NCBI GenBank assembly: GCA_947074225.1
Contig: CAMTOX010000155.1
Span: forward strand, 1 to 5,345
DNA: 5,345 nt
Direction: 5' to 3'
Source of the DNA: an uncultured bacterium
GTDB lineage: Bacteria > Bacteroidota > Bacteroidia > Bacteroidales > Paludibacteraceae
The translations under genes were made by a program, and so were the position numbers. Position 1 is the first letter of the stretch, and each line of letters opens with the position of its first letter. Below are positions 1 through 5,345 of this stretch, piece after piece. The notes below the pieces were generated by a model. That model was not told the origin of the DNA and searched no databases. It was given only the letters and a program-made list of their open reading frames with translations.

Positions 1-533
1 GGTTTACCACATGGTTGTCCACCATTAGTTCTCCACAAGAATATTAAATTATATAAACCACTTTCAGCAACATCGGCAGTTCCTTTAAAGTTTTGCCAGG
101 TAGACTGATCATGTAATTGTTCACTTATTTTAATCCAATTATCTGGGAAGTTATATACTAAATCAGTATTTACTGTGCTAAATGCATGATAAGCAGTTCC
201 AGATTGAATTTGTATATCGGCAGGTGCCATTACAACTACAATATGGTCGTATTTAGTATCGCCTTCGTTTAACCATTTAAAGTTCACATCATATTTACCC
301 ATTTCTAAATCGAAAGTACGATAAGCATAATTCAATGTTCCTTCTGTATCGTCATAAGTATGAGTTAAACCATTAGTATTAGAAATATACAATGATTTAT
401 TATCTATATAATTTACAGCACTTCCAATAACCCAATTATTATTATCATCTGTATTTATATTTGGATAAAGCATCCATTGACTATTCTCAGTTTCATCGGC
501 AAAAGTATGGGTATATGGAACCGTATTTGGAGT
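1..533 (-). other. Domain J7, type B choice-of-anchor J-like, truncated by window edge (residues 1605-1781)
   Basis: It matches J3: TVPYTHTFADETENSQW (1608-1624), NWVIGSA (1637-1643), SLYISNTNG, a YAYRTFDLEMGKY run, KYDHIVVVMAPAD, and GLYNLIFLWRTNGG near the end. The closing D-N strand seen in J3 (PAIVDN) is not reached. C1779 is its only cysteine. It lacks C-W and the GxGKxIAF motif. Confidence 0.78.
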
Positions 534-3500
534 TTGCTCTGACGCAAAGAACTGAGAAGCGAACCATTGTGTATTCACATAATCATTATCGCCACGTCCT
601 CTCACATAGACCTCATAAATAGTATTAGGTGTTAATCCGCTAATCCATGCAGGATTTGTGTTTACCACAGTTGGAGTTGCCTGATATGGATCAAATCCTT
701 TCAGACCATATACAATTTCCCATGATGTTTGTCCATCTAATGCTTCCCAACTTATTAAAGCCTGAGTGGCTCTAACGCTATCGATAGCAATCTCCATAAT
801 ATATGAGAAATCATCATGTGTAGTAACATAAAGATTGTCCATATACACATAGTTCGATTTATTCAGAGCAATATTATCTGATCTGAAAGCAATATGTTTT
901 CCATTACCCTGATATGAGCTGAAAGAAGCTGATACTGTTTGCCACTTTTGGATGGCATCAGGCATCAAAACTGTAATAGAATCAAAAGAAGTACGAACTG
1001 TTGGGTCTTCCATAACTCCAATATGGATATCTCCTCTATAGTAAGTTGAATAGTTATATATTCTAAAATACATTTTCAATTTAGATACAGAATCAATATC
1101 AAATTCTGGCATAGCACCAATAGTAGATAATGTTGAAGAGCTACCAAAATAGTAACAACCTACATTATTATCTCCTTCCACATAAGAACTGGTTATATAT
1201 GGATAAGAAGAGTAGTTACCACTTGGGTAGATATCACATTCCGGTTTCTTTAATGAACCGGTACCATATGTATCAAAGTTATCGAACAATGGTACAGATT
1301 GTAAACCACATCCGGTTCTGAAATCATATGGACGAGTATTACGAAGTCCAAACGTAGAATCACTACACATTGGTCGAACATAGAAAGCATAGTTGGTACG
1401 TTGTTGTAATCTGGTTATGGTAAACGATTTCGCATTAATTATGGTATCAAGAACAAAATCTGTCAACGTATCTACATAACTTGTATAATACAATGAAGTT
1501 GGAGAAACCTGCAAATGCCATATAGTATCTGTTAATACTGCAGCTTCCCAAGTAAGATAAGCAGATGTATCGGTAATACTATCGGCATTAAGATTAATTG
1601 GAGCCTCACAAGAACGAATAGTATCTATTTTCAAATTATCGAGGTAGAAACTAAAGATCTTCGTTGTATCACCACCATCTATCATAAAGGCGATATGTTT
1701 ACCTTCTCCTTCATAAGAATCCATTGTTATAGTTGTATTGTTCCATGAAGTATTGGTTGATTTTAAAGTATATACTGGTGTAAATGTCGACATATCTGAC
1801 ATATTATCCACAACTCCTATTTTTGCTGAAACCCCTGTACTATTAAAATAATAACTAAATGATAACTGTAAAGTATCAATTGAAGATTGCATTTGTGGAG
1901 CAATACAATAAACTTTAGAAGATTGCTTAGGTGTTGTAGTTCCTGATGCAGCTTTATAATAAGCATACATTTTTAATGATGTCTGATCTCCTCCTGAATA
2001 TACACTGGTTATGCAATAAGGTTCATAAATATATGAACTTGTAGGGTCTTGCAATACATTGGCTTTTTCAACCACATAGTTCCAACAATCAGGGAAACTA
2101 CCCACTCCTGTAGCTCCACCACCAAAGCCTATTTCATAGGGTAATGTTTCCACTACATCGCAATTGGTAGAGAAGACAACCTCATCAGACCAGTTACTTA
2201 AAGAATTATTATCGCAATCTGCTTGAACATAACAATAATATTTAGTGCCTGAGGTTAATCCTGAAAAGCTATAGAATGGATCTTGAATACCTTCTACAAA
2301 AAGCACATTGGCATTATCTGTATCCGGATAAATAGGTGAGGTGCTTATTTTGATATTATAAAGAGCACCAACACTTCCAGTCCAATTCAACCTAGCCGAT
2401 GTAGTATCTATTCTATCTACAATCACATCTTGAGGCATCGCACATGATCTATGTTTACGTATTACTATATCATCTAAATAGAAATAGTTAGTCATAGTGT
2501 TTTGTGCACGGAATGCTATAAATTGACCATTTCCTTGATAATTTGCAAAATTAACAACAAACTTAGTCCATTTTCCTTCATTCTCTTTAGTAATCACAGC
2601 TGTATCGACTGGAACAAAAGTAGAAGCATCTTCTATATTACTCATTGCCCCTATAATTAAACGATGAGCTTCTTTAGAATGTTTACCATAAAACTCTATC
2701 TCTAACTCATTAACACTTTCAACATCAATACGTTGTGTAGCAACCAAGATCTCTTGTGCTGAAGTAGTATAGAAATAATAACAAGTTGTACCACCTTCAG
2801 TATGATTATATGATGTAGAGGTATATGGCAATGAAGATGAAGCTGTAGGTTTAATTACTTTAGTCCAGCAAGAAACATTTTGAGATCCACTGTATGAATC
2901 AAAATTTTCTCTATATGGAAATTGAGATATAGCTTCACATTCTGTAGTAAATACATATGTAGCCCAATCACTACTATCGCCAACAGCACAAATAGATTGA
3001 ATATATGTATAATAGGTTGTTTCTGGAGATAGTGCACTAAGGTACAAAGGATTTGTATTTACTAAAGTATCTATTCCATTTCCTGTTCCATAAATAAGAT
3101 CCTCTGAACTCAAAGCAGTTTCAGAAAGACGTATGCGCCATTGAGTTGCTCCATTATAACTAGTCCATGAAAGATTAGCTGTAGTAGCTCGATAATCTGC
3201 ATTAACTTTACCTGGAGTTCCGCAAGAGATTTGATTTACTCTAAGATTGTCTACTATAGCCGGTTTGTTATAATTACTCGTTGTAGCATAATTTTGCCAA
3301 TAGAACACTAAATTATAATTGCCCGGGTTGTCTATAAGAACACTCTTTTCTACTAAGGTCCATGTAGTATCAGTAATTAATTGTTTAGCAACTACAATAT
3401 ATTCTTCTGGAAGAGTAGTTGAGTTAGATTGATAATAGTTGGAATAAACATATTGACCAGCTTCTGGTAGTTTAGTTGAAGCAGGAACAAGGTAAACTTC

Positions 3501-5345
3501 CATGAAATCATAATTGTTTCTACCTTTACCTTTATAATCATATGTAATAGTAACCTCTCCAACCTCTAAATGAATTAACCGAGAAGCATAAATATAAGAA
3601 GTACCATTAGTATTAGTATATTGATAATCTACTCCATTATTAGAGATATACATGGCTTTCTCGCCCGAACGTTTGTCGGCACTACCAAAGATCCATTGAT
3701 TTATACACTCACCATTATCAATCAACCATTTAGCATTATCTGTATCTTCCTCAAATCCTGTTATTAAAGGTAAATAGGTTGGAACACCAGAAGTTAATGC
3801 TACTAATGGATATTGATTCATATTACTTAAACCATCTGTACTACCACAGTTAGCACGTACATAAAACTCATAAGTTGTTTCAGGCGATAAACCCGTAATG
3901 GTATGAGTTGTAGAAGTAAGATCTATCACATTGGCATTGGCAGCATAAGGATCAAAACCTTCTACTCCATAATAAAGCTTCCACTGTGTGGCACTACCAG
4001 TCTCATCAAAAGAGATGGTTATGCTATTCTCTGAAGCCACTATAGCATGAAGATTAGAAGGAGAAGAACACTGATTATTAAGTTCAATATAAATATCGTC
4101 TATATAGATAGTGTTTGATGTATTGGTTCCTTGCACCCTTGAACGTATAGCAATATATTTTCCTGTACCGGTATAATTCTCGAAGGTAAATTCAAATGGT
4201 GTATGTACACTTGCTTTTGGTAGAAGGAATTTCCCTATTTCCACAAAACTTGCTGTATCTGTAGGGCTATTTACTACACCTATACTCACTGCATTTGTAA
4301 TTGTTGTAGTATACATAGAACCAGATATTTTCACATCTTGAATATTTACTCCAGGAACATTCAGTTCTGGCAATACAGCCATAGTTCTTGCTGTTTTAGA
4401 TGCTGTAAGGTATAATGCTCCATTCACAATCTTTCTTTTACTACTATTATAAGATGTAGAAGAATAAATATATGGAGCTGTAGAGTTTTGCTCTGCTCTT
4501 GTCCAACAAGGAGGAAAAGCATAATAATTTGTTGCAGAATTTGCTCCGGCACCATAGTCTTCAAAATCCTCAAAGAATGGTAACGCTGTAATACTTCCAC
4601 AAGCAGTACTAAAAGTTATCTCTCTCCAATCGGATACATCATCGCAAATGGCTTTAATATAGAAATAATAGATACTGCTTCCTTGTAATCCTTGAAGTAA
4701 AAGTGAATCTGCATTTACAGTACCATCATAAACACTTCCTACAGCTGTTTCTGGATTTGCTAAAGCTTTAGCAGCAACCTTAACACGATAAGAATTAGTG
4801 TCACCAATTTTCTGCCATCTTAATAAAGCGGTAGTCGAAGTCACTTCTGATTCTAAAACAGTAGGAGTTACGCAGTCGCCTATTTCAAAAATTCTAACAT
4901 CATCTATATTACACAAAGAAGAATTTGTAGCTCTGAAAGCTATAAATTTACCATTTCCTTTATAGTTAGTAAAATAGAAAGTATGTTCTTCCGGAACTGT
5001 TGCCTTTGGAATAATATTGTATAACGGTTCAAATGTTGAAGCATCTGTATAATCGGTCATAATACCTACTTCTAACGTATAATAAGTATAACCCATTCTT
5101 GTCCAGAAATTCAAACCTACTTTTTGAATTGAATCAATGTCCAATTCTGGAGCAGAAAGAATAGAGTAAGCACCGGTTGTTGATCTTATGTATAAAGAAT
5201 TTGGAGCACTATGTGCATAAGTGGCATAAGCATAAACATTGGTTAGATTTGTAGATGATTTGATATTATGCCAGCAATCTGGAAAATCTCCATCTTGATA
5301 ACTATCAAAATTCTCAAAGAAAGGCAACGTCTGCACATCGCATGC
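1..5345 (-). CDS. Giant multidomain surface/secreted protein, internal fragment (choice-of-anchor J-like + fibronectin type III repeats)
   Basis: This open frame crosses the entire window with no stop for 1,781 codons, and both ends lie outside. The translation is a regular alternation of seven J-type beta-sandwich domains and six complete fibronectin type III domains. J domains of type A carry an E/D-N-F-D-x-Y opening, a P-x-C-W motif, G-x-G-K-x-I-A-F and a closing (I/L/M)-D-(D/N)-(I/V/L). Fn domains carry a core Trp, an L-x-x-x-T-x-Y tyrosine corner and a closing F-x-T-x-C. In Bacteroidota such arrays are extracellular, often exported by the type IX secretion system, and serve adhesion or act as accessory domains of secreted enzymes. 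No catalytic domain, transmembrane segment, signal peptide or sorting domain is visible here, so a specific role cannot be assigned. The frame is continuous, with no sign of a frameshift. Being an adhesin is an inference; it could also be the non-catalytic part of a large secreted hydrolase. Confidence 0.94.
534..812 (-). other. Domain Fn6, cysteine-free fibronectin type III with GRGD, beta subtype (residues 1512-1604)
   Basis: Core Trp W1533 (LISW), YGLKGFDPY (1546-1554), tyrosine corner L1571-TPNTI-Y1577 and strand F YEVYVR (1577-1582) fix the fold and make it the sister of Fn2. All three conserved Fn cysteines are absent: D1512 or F1513 at the start, G1585 in the middle and Q1604 at the end. 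The sequence after strand F is G-R-G-D (1583-1586), which places RGD in the predicted F-G loop. Cell-binding is only a hypothesis. Confidence 0.82.
813..1307 (-). other. Domain J6, type A choice-of-anchor J / MAM-like, altered C-W motif (residues 1347-1511)
   Basis: It opens with VPLFDNFDTY (1351-1360). The cysteine of the P-x-C-W motif is kept (C1370) but the Trp is Asp (P-E-C-D, 1368-1371). It then has CYYF (1397-1400), MPEFDIDSV, GNGKHIAFR (1480-1488) and VYMDNLYV (1500-1507). It ends in THDD rather than the usual -S-C or -x-C, so the first cysteine of the next Fn is missing. Confidence 0.78.
882..908 (-). repeat. GxGKxIAF signature, copy 5 (J6)
   Basis: GNGKHIAFR, residues 1480-1488. The His at the variable position is shared with J5, suggesting that J5 and J6 are related in this strand. 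Confidence 0.78.
1308..1610 (-). other. Domain Fn5, fibronectin type III, alpha subtype (residues 1246-1346)
   Basis: It starts at C1246 (RSCEAP), core Trp W1266 (YLTW), a tyrosine corner L1313-QQRTN-Y1319, YVRPMC ending at C1327 and F-R-T-G-C at 1342-1346. It is the longest Fn here, with an expanded middle (about 1282-1305) rich in Asp, Thr and Tyr that holds repeated D-T-L / D-T-I tripeptides. Confidence 0.8.
1611..2159 (-). other. Domain J5, type A choice-of-anchor J / MAM-like (residues 1063-1245)
   Basis: It opens with LPYEIGF and a glycine-rich stretch (1068-1082), then F-P-D-C-W (1084-1088). It closes with GEGKHIAFM (1213-1221) and FYLDNLKI (1233-1240). At 183 residues it is the longest type A domain. 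It has two extra cysteines, C1111 and C1147, which may pair with each other. An Asn/Thr-rich stretch precedes the closing motifs. Confidence 0.78.
1683..1709 (-). repeat. GxGKxIAF signature, copy 4 (J5)
   Basis: GEGKHIAFM, residues 1213-1221. The Arg after IAF in other copies is Met here, followed by an Asp/Gly turn. Confidence 0.75.
2160..2444 (-). other. Domain Fn4, fibronectin type III, alpha subtype (residues 968-1062)
   Basis: It starts at C968 (RSCAMPQ), core Trp W988 (RLNW), tyrosine corner L1030 to Y1036, mid cysteine C1044 (QADC), N-W-S at 1051-1053 and F-S-T-N-C at 1058-1062. An extra cysteine, C1038, sits in strand F (YYCYV). The core fits the Bacteroidota Fn consensus well. Confidence 0.84.
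2445..2936 (-). other. Domain J4, type A choice-of-anchor J / MAM-like (residues 804-967)
   Basis: It opens with FPYRENFDSY (809-818), then C-W at 826-827, LPYTSTSY (839-846) and CYYF (855-858, also found in J6). It closes with GNGQFIAFR (938-946) and FYLDDIVIR (955-963). C855 is an extra cysteine shared in position with C1397 of J6, which suggests that J4 and J6 are close relatives. Confidence 0.8.
2508..2534 (-). repeat. GxGKxIAF signature, copy 3 (J4)
   Basis: GNGQFIAFR, residues 938-946. Its DNA differs from the J1 copy at only a few bases, the strongest nucleotide similarity between repeats that I noticed. Confidence 0.8.
2937..3224 (-). other. Domain Fn3, fibronectin type III, alpha subtype (residues 708-803)
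   Basis: It starts at C708 (ISCGTP), with core Trp W727 (NLSW), a tyrosine corner L772-SPETT-Y778, the mid cysteine C786 and the F-T-T-E-C end at 799-803. All three conserved Fn cysteines are present although the preceding J domain is B-type, so only the beta-Fn upstream of a B domain loses its last cysteine. Confidence 0.83.
3225..3785 (-). other. Domain J3, type B choice-of-anchor J-like (residues 521-707)
   Basis: This is a different J subtype. After LPLITGFEEDTDNAKW (525-540) it has QWIFGSA (550-556), AMYISNNG (564-571), a strand pair leading to YDFMEVYLVPA, and PAIVDNLRV (695-703). It lacks P-x-C-W and the GxGKxIAF motif of type A. Its W-x-x-G, YIS and YD...P landmarks recur in J7. One cysteine, C547 (GEC), has no counterpart in J7. 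Confidence 0.78.
3786..4070 (-). other. Domain Fn2, fibronectin type III, beta subtype (residues 426-520)
   Basis: It begins at C426 (NQCSSP). The usual core Trp is replaced by F446 (ITISFDE). It contains YGVEGFDPY (459-467), the motif typical of many Bacteroidota Fn domains, then a tyrosine corner L486-SPETT-Y492 and YVRANC ending at C500. The final F-x-T-x-C cysteine is absent (the domain ends ALTSG, 516-520), and the next domain is B-type, without a C-W motif. Confidence 0.82.
4071..4598 (-). other. Domain J2, type A choice-of-anchor J / MAM-like (residues 250-425)
   Basis: The opening is LPFFEDFEDY (255-264). An insertion rich in Gly, Ala, Asn and Tyr separates it from P-P-C-W (278-281), making the gap between C249 and C280 the longest of the type A domains. 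It then has PYIYSSTSY, the strand LPELNVPG, GTGKYIAIR (393-401) and IYIDDIYIE (413-421). The order of motifs is the same as in J1. Confidence 0.8.
4143..4169 (-). repeat. GxGKxIAF signature, copy 2 (J2)
   Basis: GTGKYIAIR, residues 393-401. It is followed by the closing IYIDDI strand of the domain. Confidence 0.78.
4599..4874 (-). other. Domain Fn1, fibronectin type III, alpha subtype (residues 158-249)
   Basis: It starts at C158 after the closing strand of J1. The core Trp is W177 (LLRWQ), the tyrosine corner runs L220 to Y226, a mid-domain cysteine is C234 and the F-S-T-A-C end is at 245-249. Like Fn3-Fn5 it lacks the YGxxGFDP motif. C158 and C234 probably form a disulfide joining the N-terminus to the F-G region. 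Confidence 0.8.
4875..5339 (-). other. Domain J1, type A choice-of-anchor J / MAM-like beta-sandwich (residues 3-157)
   Basis: The domain opens with LPFFENFDSY (residues 7-16) and the P-D-C-W motif at 22-25. The middle holds a strand run around APELDIDS. It closes with GNGKFIAFR (130-138) and NIDDVRI (146-152). It follows residues A1-C2, which match the F-x-T-x-C end of a preceding Fn domain lying mostly outside the window. At 155 residues it is the shortest J domain here. The fold is assigned by family resemblance; no ligand can be read from it. Confidence 0.8.
4932..4958 (-). repeat. GxGKxIAF signature, copy 1 (J1)
   Basis: GNGKFIAFR, residues 130-138, is the most conserved strand of the type A domains. 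The five copies (J1, J2, J4, J5, J6) also keep partial DNA similarity; this one and the J4 copy are the closest pair. Confidence 0.8.

Larger units (their letters stand above)
534..3785 (-). repeat. One full copy of a proposed higher-order protein repeat (J3 to Fn6, residues 521-1604)
   Basis: The order here is B-alpha, A-alpha, A-alpha, A-beta. A new B-type domain (J7) begins right after it, and the domains before it (A-alpha, A-beta) match the end of a previous copy. The spacing J3 to J7 is 1,084 residues and Fn2 to Fn6 is 1,086 residues. The copies are diverged in sequence, so this is a protein-level repeat, not a DNA-identical one. Confidence 0.5.

Noticed and set aside
1130..1321. Plus-strand 63-codon open frame
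   Set aside because: It lies antisense to J6 and Fn5 of the continuous minus-strand gene, has no recognisable domain and looks like a chance shadow frame.
1968..1994. Shine-Dalgarno-like GGAGGAGA upstream of an in-frame ATG (M1126) on the minus strand
   Set aside because: The gap of about 16 bases is too long, the Met is in the middle of domain J5, and Bacteroidota seldom depend on such sites. It is explained by Ser-Gly-Gly-Asp codons.
2855..3037. Minus-strand 60-codon open frame with a hydrophobic, membrane-like middle
   Set aside because: It is out of frame with the long reading frame and overlaps Fn3 and J4, whose motifs are clear. The hydrophobic look comes from AT-rich codons read in the wrong frame.
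1..5345. Gingipain/haemagglutinin-type peptidase
   Set aside because: The J domains resemble the cleaved-adhesin domains found in gingipains, but no peptidase domain or catalytic Cys-His arrangement is seen in the window.
1..5345. Phage tail fibre or other phage structural protein
   Set aside because: Fn domains do occur in phages, but the strict alternation with choice-of-anchor J-like domains and the Bacteroidota Fn motifs fit a bacterial surface protein better, and no phage neighbours are visible.
1..5345. Promoters, terminators, riboswitches or small RNAs within the window
   Set aside because: All sequence is coding on the minus strand with no intergenic gap. AT-rich promoter-like words are expected by chance in such DNA.

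Overview
The whole window is the interior of one very large protein-coding gene on the minus strand. Reading the reverse complement from base 5345 gives 1,781 consecutive sense codons down to base 3 with no stop. Two bases of the next codon remain at positions 1-2. Neither the start nor the stop codon is present, so the protein is longer than 1,781 residues. Residue numbers below count from the first codon in the window (residue 1 = 5345..5343), not from the true N-terminus. I see no second gene, RNA gene, mobile element, CRISPR array, promoter or terminator.

The predicted product is an extracellular multidomain protein of the kind typical of Bacteroidota. It alternates beta-sandwich domains related to the choice-of-anchor J / cleaved-adhesin / MAM-like group (about 155-187 residues, called J here) with fibronectin type III domains (about 92-101 residues, called Fn here). 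From N- to C-terminus (right to left on the map) the order is: last two residues of an earlier Fn, J1-Fn1-J2-Fn2-J3-Fn3-J4-Fn4-J5-Fn5-J6-Fn6-J7 (J7 is cut by the window edge). The strongly AT-rich sequence, A/T-ending codons, richness in Asn, Tyr, Thr and Ser, and this domain pairing suggest a Bacteroidota bacterium, probably Bacteroidales from a gut-like habitat. The species cannot be named. By family precedent an N-terminal signal peptide and a C-terminal type IX secretion sorting domain would be expected, but both would lie outside the window.

The repeats are not uniform. J domains fall into two subtypes: A (J1, J2, J4, J5, J6) and B (J3, J7). Fn domains also fall into two: alpha (1, 3, 4, 5) and beta (2, 6, with a YGxxGFDPY motif). 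Every beta-Fn sits just before a B-type J, which suggests a higher-order repeat of about 1,085 residues. Cysteines follow the same grammar: two kinds of likely disulfide pair are kept or lost as pairs. Fn6 has lost all three conserved Fn cysteines and carries GRGD at the predicted F-G loop, the place where the integrin-binding RGD sits in fibronectin's tenth type III domain. That last point is suggestive, not proof of function.
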